Source of the DNA: Paenibacillus senegalensis JC66
Lineage (GTDB): Bacteria > Bacillota > Bacilli > Paenibacillales > NBRC-103111
Length of the DNA: 64,000 bases
Direction of reading: 5' to 3'
NCBI RefSeq assembly: GCF_000285515.1
Contig: NZ_HE610960.1
Location: 318,826 to 382,825, forward strand
Part shown: piece by piece, positions 53,470 to 62,548 of the stretch
Position numbering within the stretch: position 1 is the first letter of the stretch
Layout of the letters: every line of letters begins with the position of its first letter
Notes under the pieces: generated by a model
The model's input: only the letters and a program-made list of their open reading frames with translations
What the model was told of the DNA's origin: nothing
Database searches by the model: none
Translations under genes and position numbers: made by a program

Positions 53470-53802
53470 CTATGAAATCCAAAAAACTCCTTCATGATCC
53501 AATTCAACCTGTTCCAGCTGACGTTCGAAATCCCAATGAGGGCTAATGGATTTCACACCAGCCCATTGCCGGCCTCCGTTATACGCCAATACGCTCCATT
53601 TGCCATTTTTCAGCTGAAATTGGGCAATCCCTGTGCGAACCCATTGGCGGCTGTGATAATCCGGCCGCTCTTCCCATAAAGTCAGTTGATCGTCTCCCCA
53701 TTCGTAGAAAATGCGGACCGAGGAACGCACACCCCTGGGAACTTTTACTTCAATGTATCCATCTAAAATTTTTTAGAGCCGGTAAATTGTAAATGGATCC
53801 AT
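53470..53802 (-). pseudogene. Hypothetical gene with nonsense codon at position 10
   Basis: ATG at 53802 has GGAGGAGAAG upstream. The frame reads MDPFTIYRL, then TAA (53775-53773), then continues without break (KILDGYIEVKVPRGVRSSV to DHEGVFWIS) for 100 codons. A single C-to-T change (CAA to TAA) would explain it. The downstream part, possibly restarted at a GTG at 53730, is rich in W/Y and looks like a small beta protein. I do not recognise it. It lies between the L33 and S14 zinc units. Confidence 0.55.
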
Positions 53803-53974
53803 AAACTCTTCTCCTCCGATATCAGCCGCTAAGCATTTTGCACAAATTCCAATGGGGATTTTTTAACAAAACAAACCATGAGCATAGCGATTTACCTTGT
53901 GTCTAGAGATTTGCCTTGTGTCTAGATTAGTTGCCGCTTGCCGAAGGAATCCTATTATGCTGCAAAATGCACAT

Positions 53975-54244
53975 TTACCAGCTGGATTTTCTAACTCCGG
54001 GTATTTGCCCTTTATGAGCCAGTTCGCGAAATACAATGCGGGATACTTTATATTTGCGTAAATATCCCCGCGGCCTGCCTGTTACTTGGCAGCGGGAATG
54101 CAGCCTGGTTGGGGAAGCATCTCTCGGCAGTTTGCTTAATCCTTCATAGTCTTTCTTTTCCTTAAGCTCTCTTCTGATCTCGGCATACTTGGCAACAGCA
54201 GCTTGTCTTTTCTTTTCCTTGGCGACTTTCGATTTCTTAGCGAT
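53975..54244 (-). CDS. rpsN: Ribosomal protein S14, zinc-free type, with ATC start codon
   Basis: 89-residue small-subunit protein of the C-minus form used in zinc starvation (B. subtilis YhzA, also 89 residues). The product reads [20 protein letters not shown] and ends [11 protein letters not shown] as in all S14. It has a single cysteine ([12 protein letters not shown]), so no zinc site. The frame gives the normal N-terminus only if translation begins at ATC (54244-54242), eight bases after AAGGAGG; no ATG, GTG or TTG is available nearby. The Zur box lies 18 bases upstream. Confidence 0.9.
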   Translation of the reverse strand: MAKKSKVAKEKKRQAAVAKYAEIRRELKEKKDYEGLSKLPRDASPTRLHSRCQVTGRPRGYLRKYKVSRIVFRELAHKGQIPGVRKSSW

Positions 54245-54261
54245 GTGAAACTCCTCCTTAT

Positions 54262-54276
54262 TCGTAAATATTACTA
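54262..54276. promoter_or_regulatory. Zur box before rpsN
   Basis: TCGTAAATATTACTA, near-perfect 7-1-7 dyad. Confidence 0.85.
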
Positions 54277-54339
54277 TTATTATAACCGCATTGATGTCAA
54301 ACTTCAAACCTTAGGTTTGTCGCAGGTGCCATTCTTTGC

Positions 54340-54525
54340 CGTCCATCACACACAATATGAATACTCTAACGGTACACGCCTTTCTCTGCATACTCTCGAT
54401 TACGCCCACTCTGACTAAATCCTCAAGCGGAACGCCTTTCGCCGCATACTCGTATGGCGCCCGCCTAAGGATACAATTCGAGCGGCACACGCCTTTCGCT
54501 AAATCCTCAAGCGGCACACGCCTCA
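54340..54525. repeat. Degenerate direct repeats after the ECF operon
   Basis: Words CTAAATCCTCAAGCGG and ACACGCCTTTC recur three to four times. No gene or strong T-tailed hairpin seen in this 190-base gap. Confidence 0.5.
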
Positions 54526-54527
54526 CG

Positions 54528-56017
54528 TTAATTTGTTTGCAGGAACTCCATTAGCCGCATCACTTCTTCGGCCTGCTCATGGGTCACAGGCAAGTCTCTT
54601 TGCAGCCGATTGTCACGGAAAACAGCAGCCGGTCGCAGGCTCCGAACACCAATTCATGGTCGTGTGTAATGACCAATACAGTTGCGCCATTATCAGCCAT
54701 TTGGCGAATCAGCCTCACGACTCGGCGCATATTGCGGCCGTCCAGGCCTGAGGTCGGCTCATCTAAGATGAGCATATCGGGGCGGTTCATCAATCCGACA
54801 GCGAAGACAAGACGCTGCTTTTGCCCGCCAGACAATGATGCAGGGTGACGATCGCGGACCTCCCACAAATCCAGCTCTTTGAGCAGTCTTTCCGCTCGTT
54901 CAACTGCGTCCGCCTCCTTTTCATGCGACAGCATGAGTTCCTTTAGCACGCTGTCCGCAAACAATTGATAGTCGCTTTCCTGCATGACAAACCACAGCCT
55001 GCGCATGCGTTCTTTGGCTTTCGCCGGCTTGCCGTCCATCACGATCGTACCGGAGCGCTCCTGAACGAGCCCGCAAAGCGATTTGGCAAGCGTCGTCTTG
55101 CCAGTTCCGTTGGGGCCTACAACTGCGATTACCTCTCCCGCCCGCAAGGAAAAACTGACCTCGGACAATACGGTTCCATGGAAACGTCCAGGCGATATTG
55201 CGACTTGCCGCAAAGCCATTCTCTCTCCCACCGGGCTCCCTCCTTTCCTGTCAGCAAGCGATGGGCGGATGACAGGCGAACGCAGCCCATAATCAGCCAG
55301 CCGTTCTTGCGGCAAAGCGAGCAGCTCGGATGGAGTCCATTCGGCTGCGATCTCGCCACCATGCATACAGATCACCCGGTCGGCGAATGGCAGCAAATAA
55401 TACAATCGATGCTCGGCGATAATTAGCGTTTTGCCTTGAGCCTTCAGGTCAGCCAGCTGTTCTGCCAATTGGCGGGTAGCCGTCATATCGAGATTGGCCG
55501 AAGGCTCATCCATGACGAGCAGCGCGGGATCGGTCAGCCGTGCTGAGGCGACGGCCACCTTCTGTTTTTCGCCGCTGGACAGCCTGTGGACTTCGCTGTG
55601 CAGCAAGTGCGAGAGCCCTCCTTCTTCCGCTAACTGATCCACCCGCTCCCTAATAACTTGCCCATCCATCCCGTAATTTTCCCCGCAGAACGCAATTTCC
55701 TCCTCGACGATCGAAGTGAAAAATTGGCTGCGGGAATCCTGAAACACGCTGCCCACGAGGCGTCCGATGGACCATGGCTCCATATCCGCCACGCTGTTGC
55801 CGCCCAGTGATATCGTGCCGTTAAGCTGGCCCTCGTAAAAATGCGGGATTAAGCCGTTAACCAGCCTGGTGAGTGTCGTCTTTCCGCTGCCCGAAGGCCC
55901 TGTCACAACGACGCATTCTCCCTCCCGAATCGCCAGGCTCACCTGTTTAAGCTGTTCGCCTGAGTCGTGATATTGAAAAGATACATTGCGGATATCTACG
56001 ATAATTGACGATTTCAT
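54528..56017 (-). CDS. ECF transporter double ATPase (EcfA1-A2 fusion), C-terminus frameshifted
   Basis: Two ATPase domains in one chain, the energy unit of an energy-coupling factor importer. Domain 1: Walker A GPSGSGKTT near residue 38, signature LSSGEKQK near 146, LLVMDEPSANLD. Domain 2: Walker A GPNGTGKTT near 300, signature LSGGQKQRL near 400, LILDEPTSGLDG. As read, the chain ends at 54584 with a nonsensical tail. One base more in the T4 run (54619-54622) would continue to 54528 and read RDNRLQRDLPVTHEQAEEVM, a normal ABC ending. It overlaps the EcfT gene by four bases. Confidence 0.85.
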
Positions 56018-56709
56018 TTAAGTCCTCCATAACCGAATAAGGCGATCAAGCAGCATGAATAAACGAGTAATACTGCGGCATCCTGCCACCGCAGGGCAAC
56101 AGGATAGAGGCTTGTTTTTGGGCCCGGATGATCAATTCCTTTAGTTGCCGCTGAAGCAGCCAATTCGTCGGCAATTTTCAGGCTGCGCATCAAGAGCGGG
56201 ACAATCGTATACTCGAACGTACGCAGTGGACGCAGCCAATTGCGCGGAGAAGCGGCAGACACCCCTCTCAGCCTTGCGTTTGTTTGAATCGCCTCCTGCT
56301 CCAGTCTTAGGATGGGTAAAAAACGTGTGCTGACCGCCAGGGCAACAAGTACTCCCATCGGAATACGGACGGTGCGAAGCGCGACGATCAGCTGTCCCGC
56401 AGGCACTCTTCCCAGCGAGACAGCAGCCATCAATACAGGCAGCAGACGCAGGCCAAGCAGGGAAAAGAATGCGACAATCGTCCATAGTCCCGTTGGAGAA
56501 GCAGGGCTCCACTCTTTTGCGGCATACAACAAGGCAGCTGTGAGCAGAAACCAGAGCGTTGGTTTATATATCCCCTGCACCGCTAAATACAAGGCAATAA
56601 AGCCGATGAGCCATGGGAAGGTATGAAGCTCCCCTAGAAAGGAGACCAAGCCCGTGATCAGGACGATAAGCAATTGAACACGTGGATCGAATCCGATGCG
56701 CCTTTTCAT
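56014..56709 (-). CDS. ECF transporter transmembrane protein EcfT
   Basis: About 231-residue membrane coupling subunit. The start at 56709 forms an ATGA overlap with the preceding ABC gene; ATG at 56724 is an alternative. Five hydrophobic segments and a cytoplasmic helix with a RLRGVSAASP-type coupling motif (consensus A-R-G, here L-R-G) link to the ATPases. It joins EcfA and the S component encoded at the head of the operon. Confidence 0.85.
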   Translation of the reverse strand: MKRRIGFDPRVQLLIVLITGLVSFLGELHTFPWLIGFIALYLAVQGIYKPTLWFLLTAALLYAAKEWSPASPTGLWTIVAFFSLLGLRLLPVLMAAVSLGRVPAGQLIVALRTVRIPMGVLVALAVSTRFLPILRLEQEAIQTNARLRGVSAASPRNWLRPLRTFEYTIVPLLMRSLKIADELAASAATKGIDHPGPKTSLYPVALRWQDAAVLLVYSCCLIALFGYGGLK

Positions 56710-58448
56710 CGTTTGATCCGCCATCCGTCCGTATTTTGCTGCAGCCGCCACAATTTCGCATACAGCCCCTCCCGCGCAAGCAGTTCGTCGTGCGTGCCCG
56801 CTTCCACCAGCTCACCCTGATCCAGCACCAGGATGTTATCCACATGCCGGATTGTCTTCAAGCGATGAGCAATCAGGATCACCGTCTTGTCAGAGACGAG
56901 TTCGTTAATCGCCTGCTGCACGGCCTCCTCATTTTCCGGATCGAGCGAAGCTGTCGCTTCATCCAACAGCACGATTGAAGCGTTCTTCAGCAAAGCGCGG
57001 GCAATCGAGATTCGCTGCTTCTCGCCTCCGGAAAGCGTCGAGCCGCCTTCTCCTACTGGAGTATCATAGCCTTGCGGCAGGCTGGAGATGAAGTCGTGAC
57101 AGCAGGCTCGCTTAGCCGCCTCCTCCACCTCTTCCTGGGTCGCGTCCTTTTTGCCGAGACGAATGTTGTTGCCAATCGTATCCTGGAATAAGTACACATC
57201 TTGAAACACCATCGAAATGCCGGCAAGCAGCTTCTCCGGATCGATGTCGCGGATCGGCACGCCGCCGATCGTAATCGTCCCTTCCTGCACTTCCCAAAAT
57301 CGGGCGATGAGCTTCGCTATCGTGCTTTTACCGCTCCCGGACGGCCCGACCAGTGCCGTGATCGTATTCGGCTCGATCGTGAACGACAAGTCTTTCAGCA
57401 CCGGCGTGTCTGAATCGTACCCGAATGTCACACGATCGAATGCGATCCGCTGCCGAGGCAAGATCCCGAGCTCTCCCTGCATCGGGGCTTCCTGCCGAAC
57501 GTCCATTATCCGCTGCGCACTGTAGGCGGAATAGCGCATCTCTGCGTAATTTGTGAGGACGGCAGTGAGCGGTTCGAACACCTTCGTGCCAATAAGCAGG
57601 AACAGCAGAAAAACAGGCAGCGACAGGGTGCCGCCCACTAGCAAATAACTGCCGAGACCAATCATCAACGTCATGCCGGAGCGGGCCAGCAGCATCGCCC
57701 CCATAATCATTGGCCCCATCACTCCTTCTAGGCGGATAGAAGCGCTCTTCAACTGGTCGAAGGACTGGCGCAGCCGTTCGAACCTTTGCCCGCCGATGTT
57801 GTGAGCCTTGATCTCGCGAATACCGGCCAAATATTCCTGCAGACGGCTGGCGGCTTCGTTCTTGGCTCGGACATGCCGCTCGCTCAGTCGCACCTGGATC
57901 GTGTCGGTTGCCCACAGAAGCAGTCCGCCAAACGGAATGGCGATGAACATGGCTAGCGCCATCCGCCAGTCAACGAACAACAGGGCAGCCAATGAGATTA
58001 CTGGCAGCATGATCGCGCTGACGAGCTGCGGTACGTTATGGGAAATCGTCTGCTCGACTTGCGCATAGTCGCTTAACAGCAAATTGGTCAGATCGCCCGG
58101 ATCGCGCTGGCCGAAAAAGCCGAGCGACAAGCGGCGAATGTGTTCGGCCAGCCGCAGCCGGCCTGATGCAGCCAAGCTGTAGGCCACCCGGTACGTTTTG
58201 TCGTATAAGGAAGCATAAGCGGCATACATGACGGCAAGCCAGAGGAACATGATTGCGCAGACGATCCACATCCGCCCGGTATCGAGACCCGTCTCCGGCT
58301 GAGCGAACGAGCGGTACACCGTATTAAAAATATCAACGAGCAGCGCAGCGGGAACTATTTTAACGAGGCCATCTAATAGGGCAGCTGCAACAGGGGCCCG
58401 CAAGCTGCCGATATTCCCCCCGGAGATATTATAGAAATAGTTCTTCAT
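56706..58448 (-). CDS. ABC half-transporter 2 (YbtQ/IrtB-like fold)
   Basis: About 580-residue exporter-fold half transporter: six helices (residues 1-310), then an ATPase domain with Walker A GPSGSGKST near 365, signature LSGGEKQR near 468 and Walker B IVLLDEATASLD. ATG at 58448 forms ATGA with the preceding gene. Paired half transporters of this fold associated with metallophores (YbtPQ, IrtAB) are importers. Zur control and an ECF neighbour point to metal-chelate uptake, but export cannot be excluded. Confidence 0.85.
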   Translation of the reverse strand: MKNYFYNISGGNIGSLRAPVAAALLDGLVKIVPAALLVDIFNTVYRSFAQPETGLDTGRMWIVCAIMFLWLAVMYAAYASLYDKTYRVAYSLAASGRLRLAEHIRRLSLGFFGQRDPGDLTNLLLSDYAQVEQTISHNVPQLVSAIMLPVISLAALLFVDWRMALAMFIAIPFGGLLLWATDTIQVRLSERHVRAKNEAASRLQEYLAGIREIKAHNIGGQRFERLRQSFDQLKSASIRLEGVMGPMIMGAMLLARSGMTLMIGLGSYLLVGGTLSLPVFLLFLLIGTKVFEPLTAVLTNYAEMRYSAYSAQRIMDVRQEAPMQGELGILPRQRIAFDRVTFGYDSDTPVLKDLSFTIEPNTITALVGPSGSGKSTIAKLIARFWEVQEGTITIGGVPIRDIDPEKLLAGISMVFQDVYLFQDTIGNNIRLGKKDATQEEVEEAAKRACCHDFISSLPQGYDTPVGEGGSTLSGGEKQRISIARALLKNASIVLLDEATASLDPENEEAVQQAINELVSDKTVILIAHRLKTIRHVDNILVLDQGELVEAGTHDELLAREGLYAKLWRLQQNTDGWRIKR

Positions 58449-60289
58449 CGCTGCCCTCCTCCTACTGCTTCGTTCGCCTGCTTCGGAAAGCGTCTTTCCT
58501 TCGCCGCCAGCTTCCATGAGGCTGCACGGACATGGGCTTGCCACATCTGCTCGTAAACCCCTCCGTACATGCGCAGCTCGTCATGCGTTCCCCGTTCAAC
58601 GATTTCGCCTTCCTTCACGACGAGAATCTGCTCCGCAGCACGGATAGTGGACAACCGGTGCGCTATGATCAGAACGGTTTTGCCCTTGACCAGCTCCGCC
58701 AGCCCCTGCTGAATCAAATGCTCATTCTCGGCATCCGCATACGCCGTCGCTTCGTCGAGCACGAGGATCGGCGCATCCTTGAGCAGCGCACGGGCAATCG
58801 CAATCCGCTGCGCCTCCCCGCCTGACAAGTAGGTGCCGCCTTCGCCGATCTTCGTCTCGTAGCCGTGCTCCAGCTTCTCGATGAATGCATGACAGCAGGC
58901 TGCTTTGGCTGCCGCCACTACTTCCTCTTTGGTCGCCTTGGTGTTGCCCATACGTATATTCTCTTCGATCGTATCGTAGAACAGATGGACATCCTGGAAT
59001 ACAAACGACACCAGCTCCATCAGCTTCTCCGTCCCGATGTCGCGGATCGGCACGCCGCCGATCGTAATGCTCCCCTCCTGCACATCCCAATACCGCAGCA
59101 GCAAGTTAGCTATCGTCGACTTACCGCCCCCGGAAGGGCCAACGAGCGCCGTCATTTCACCTGCACGCGCCACGAAGCTAAGGCCTTTCAGCACCGGCTT
59201 GTAATCTTTGCTATCCTCATTCTCGTAAGCAAAGTTCACGTTCTCGAACGCAATCTCGTAAGCAGCGGGCATGAGGGGTGCGGCCGGTTCTACGGTGACC
59301 GGTTCTGCAAACACCGCCTCGATCCGTTTGTTGCCTTCTACAACTTCCCGCAATCCGCCGCCCAGGTACAGTATTTTTAATAGCGGAACCGACAAGCTCG
59401 GAGAGACGATCAGAAACAGAATGAAGGTAATGGCAAACGACTGATCGCCTGGCCGGCCGCTCATCAGCAGAAGTCCGACGGGAACGACGAACGTAAACAA
59501 CGAGACGACAATAACGAAAAACAAGGTAAAGGATCTCTTCACAAGGTTTGTGATGCGCAGCGAAATATCACGATACCGGTCAACCGCCTGCTTGAAGGTC
59601 AGAAACGAATCTGCCGTGATGCCGAACACCTTAACAGCCGGCATGCCCCGGATGTATTCCACTCCGGTCGCATTCATCTCTTCCACGGCAAACTGAAACT
59701 CGCGATACGCTTGCCTGCCAGTCTCGCTGCCAAACATGCGGGCCTGCAGCCAAAAAGAGACTCCGATCGGCACGAGCAGCACGAGGGCCATCCGCCAATC
59801 AAGCCAGAATAAGTAGCCGAGCAGAAGCAGGGGCATTATGATCGCGCTTACAACATCCGGGAGCTGATGGGCGATGAACTTTTCGATTTTTTCAACGCTG
59901 ACCTCGATGATTTTTTTCAATTCGCCTGTAGCGGTTCGCGTATGATACCCCATCGGCACTTTGGCAACGTGCTCGGACAGCCTCACTCGAAGCCGATACA
60001 GAATGTCAAAAGCAGCGATATGCGAGCACATTGCGCCGATATACAGCGTCACCAGTACAGCGGCCAAGGCCGCTAGAGCGGCTAGGCCCCAGAATATAAT
60101 CAAATTTTTGTCGATGCCTGCAGGCTGCTGCGCATGCAGCAGCAATTCCTCGACAATGCGATAAACCGCGATGAAGGGAACGATCTGCAGCACACTGGAC
60201 ACAACCGAAAAAAGGCATGCTGCCAGCAGAATCCCCTTTTTCTCGGCGGCGATACGAATCAGGCTGGAAAGATCAGAACGGGTATTCAC
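58445..60289 (-). CDS. ABC half-transporter 1 (YbtP/IrtA-like fold)
   Basis: 614-residue partner of the next gene. Six helices (residues 1-320), Walker A GPSGGGKST near 379, signature LSGGEAQR near 482, Walker B ILVLDEATAYAD. The C-terminal tail is basic. Starts two bases after the S-component stop. The two half transporters are diverged from one another, which fits a heterodimer. Confidence 0.85.
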   Translation of the reverse strand: MNTRSDLSSLIRIAAEKKGILLAACLFSVVSSVLQIVPFIAVYRIVEELLLHAQQPAGIDKNLIIFWGLAALAALAAVLVTLYIGAMCSHIAAFDILYRLRVRLSEHVAKVPMGYHTRTATGELKKIIEVSVEKIEKFIAHQLPDVVSAIIMPLLLLGYLFWLDWRMALVLLVPIGVSFWLQARMFGSETGRQAYREFQFAVEEMNATGVEYIRGMPAVKVFGITADSFLTFKQAVDRYRDISLRITNLVKRSFTLFFVIVVSLFTFVVPVGLLLMSGRPGDQSFAITFILFLIVSPSLSVPLLKILYLGGGLREVVEGNKRIEAVFAEPVTVEPAAPLMPAAYEIAFENVNFAYENEDSKDYKPVLKGLSFVARAGEMTALVGPSGGGKSTIANLLLRYWDVQEGSITIGGVPIRDIGTEKLMELVSFVFQDVHLFYDTIEENIRMGNTKATKEEVVAAAKAACCHAFIEKLEHGYETKIGEGGTYLSGGEAQRIAIARALLKDAPILVLDEATAYADAENEHLIQQGLAELVKGKTVLIIAHRLSTIRAAEQILVVKEGEIVERGTHDELRMYGGVYEQMWQAHVRAASWKLAAKERRFPKQANEAVGGGQR

Positions 60290-60291
60290 CT

Positions 60292-60897
60292 TTATCCCGC
60301 CTTTCTTAGCATGCCTGCTTTAACGAAATGCCGATTCAGCAGCTTCGCGGCAAATAAGCTGCCGAGCAGGCTCATTCCGAACGAAAAGACTATGCTCGCT
60401 GTCATCCATGCCGGTGAATAAGCAAAATACAGCATGCGGTCGCGTATATCGGCCGAATACACACTTTCCAGGTAGTCGCTGCCGTATACATAGATAGTGA
60501 CATAGCCGCCCACTCCGAATAACGCTCCGTACACAGCGTAAGCAATCGCTTGTCTGGAGAGCCGCCGATATTGGCTGCCGTCGCCGGGGATAAGCACAGC
60601 CTCTCCGAGCAGTCCTGCCGCAGCAAAGAAAAGCAGCATAAGCGGAACGCCCATAATCGTATAGATTAATCCCGTCACGATCGATAGCAGAAACAGCCCC
60701 CCTTTTTTCCCGATCTTAATAGCCATGATCAGATATACCACCGCGGAGAAAAACAAGCAGACACCAGAAGTAAGCGGCATGGCGGAAGTAGCCATCACGG
60801 GCATCAAAGCGAATCCGACAACTGCATTGACGACATAAATCAAAACGCTGAATACTCCAATAAGGATGAAATCTTTTGTTTTCAGTTTGACCTTCAT
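60292..60897 (-). CDS. ECF substrate-specificity component (Trep_Strep/MptS family)
   Basis: About 201-residue membrane protein with six hydrophobic segments, of the TIGR02185-like S-component family. ATG at 60897 has GGAGG eight bases upstream; ATG at 60912 lies before it. N-terminal basic KVKLKTKDFILIG and helix 1 VNAVVGFALMPVM are typical. It heads the operon S - ABC1 - ABC2 - EcfT - EcfA. The Zur box lies about 50 bases upstream. Substrate unknown, by context a zinc chelate or related molecule. Confidence 0.83.
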   Translation of the reverse strand: MKVKLKTKDFILIGVFSVLIYVVNAVVGFALMPVMATSAMPLTSGVCLFFSAVVYLIMAIKIGKKGGLFLLSIVTGLIYTIMGVPLMLLFFAAAGLLGEAVLIPGDGSQYRRLSRQAIAYAVYGALFGVGGYVTIYVYGSDYLESVYSADIRDRMLYFAYSPAWMTASIVFSFGMSLLGSLFAAKLLNRHFVKAGMLRKAG

Positions 60898-60946
60898 CTG
60901 CTTCGCCTCCATCTCTAGTTTCAGATAAGTACACTCATGATAGTAA

Positions 60947-60961
60947 TTGTAATAATTACGA
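60947..60961. promoter_or_regulatory. Zur box before ECF/ABC operon
   Basis: TTGTAATAATTACGA, near-palindromic, about 50 bases upstream of the S-component start, with an additional TAGTAATTGTAA word just before it. Confidence 0.82.
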
Positions 60962-61003
60962 TTATAACCTACCTTGTCAATCTTTCAATCTAAAATTTTT
61001 CAA

Positions 61004-62391
61004 TTAGTTGACAGCTATTTGCTTGTCTTTGGAACGGAATACAGCAAATTGCTTCTTCACCATGAGTACCGTCCACAGCACAATAATAGCGTCAATCCCA
61101 AGCGATCCCCAGTAAATGCCCGCGATCCCCGTCCACTTAGGCAGCAGCAGCATCACCGGTACAAAAAACACGAATTGCCGGGCTATCCCAATGAGGGCCG
61201 CAGGTTTTCCTCTGCCGCAGGAAAAAAAGTCATAGCCATGAACACCATCGACAAAACAGGAAGGATCCCCATATAAATTCGGAAGTACATTAAATAGGTC
61301 TCTGTGAATATTTGATCAGGCAGCATAAATGCAAGAATAGTCTCAGGAGCAATCAAGGAAATAATCCAGAAGGGCAAGGTCAACAGCATCGAAACCAGCG
61401 AAAAAATGACGTACGCACTCATCACACGCCCATACTGATCTGCACCATAATTAATTCCAATTACCGGCTGCAAAGCACGCATTAGTCCGAAAATAGGTGT
61501 TAGCAAAAAAGTAAACACGCGATAAACAACACCGTAAAAAGCAATATCAAATACGGTGCCATATTGAGCGAGCGCATTGAAAACAACAACGGCTTGCAGC
61601 AGGCTCATCACGATCATGATGAAGGAAGACAAGCCCAGACCGATGATCGATTTAATGGCTGCTGCGTCCACATGAAAGGAGAATGCCCTTGTCTGGAAGG
61701 AAGACAATCCTTTGCCGAAATAAATGAACCCAAGCAAAGTGTAGACTATCATACCGATATTGGTCGCCCATGCAGCTCCTTCTACGCCTAGATCCAGGGC
61801 GGCGACCAGAATGAAGTTGGCCAGAATGTCGGCCGCTAAACCGATGCCCATAACAACTGCCGCCGATTTCATCTTGCCCTCGGCTCTTACGATCATGTTG
61901 GCTGCCAGGCCATAAATCCAAAAAAACGCACCGATCACGGTAATTCTAAAGTATTGATCTCCCAGCAATAAGGCTTCGCCTTCCCCGCCCATCATCTTCA
62001 GCAGTTGAGTCGAGAATAGCAGCCCCAAGATCATATAAAGGAGCGTTACTATTAAAGAAAGAAAATTAACATTTCCCAGCAAACGATGCTGGGTTGCTGC
62101 ATCCCCTCGGCCAATAGCAATGCTTAGCACCGATCCGGCGCCAACGCCGATCAAAGAGCCGATGCCCAAGCTGATCTGCGTTAAAGGGTATGCCACCGAT
62201 ATACCTGCCAGGGCATTCTCTCCTACGTAGCGCCCCACAAAAATAGCCGCAATCACAGCGTTCAAGCCATACAGCACCATAGCAATGATCGCCGGCCATG
62301 ATAATTTGAACATTACGCTCCACATGTTCCCATTCAAGATGAACTGCTTTTGCTTCTCCTTCTCATCCACTTCTGCTTGAATGCTCTCCAT
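61004..62391 (-). pseudogene. MATE-family multidrug/metallophore efflux transporter, frameshifted
   Basis: MATE exporter with about 12 helices. ATG at 62391 has AAAGGG upstream. The frame runs to 61183 and then stops. Another frame, reached by adding one base in the T7 run 61222-61228, continues to 61004 with GKPAALIGIARQFVFFVPVMLLLPKWTGI and basic C-terminus. Joined, the protein would have about 463 residues, normal for the family. Hence a lesion or a sequencing error. A MATE next to a metallophore uptake operon could export an apo-metallophore. Confidence 0.82.
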
Positions 62392-62548
62392 CAAACCATC
62401 CCTTTCATCTATTGTCGGTTATGAATGATCACGGCAAATCTTGCTGGCTGATTAGCGGCAGTTGGTCCGCAGGCTGGATTTCATTATTTCATTTGTTGCT
62501 CTTCTTCCTCCACCAGCAGACGGATTATTCATAACGCTGAACGGATTT

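Noticed and set aside
53470..53802. Recoding (readthrough or selenocysteine) at the TAA codon
   Set aside because: TAA is not a selenocysteine codon and no stem-loop context was seen; a nonsense mutation is simpler.
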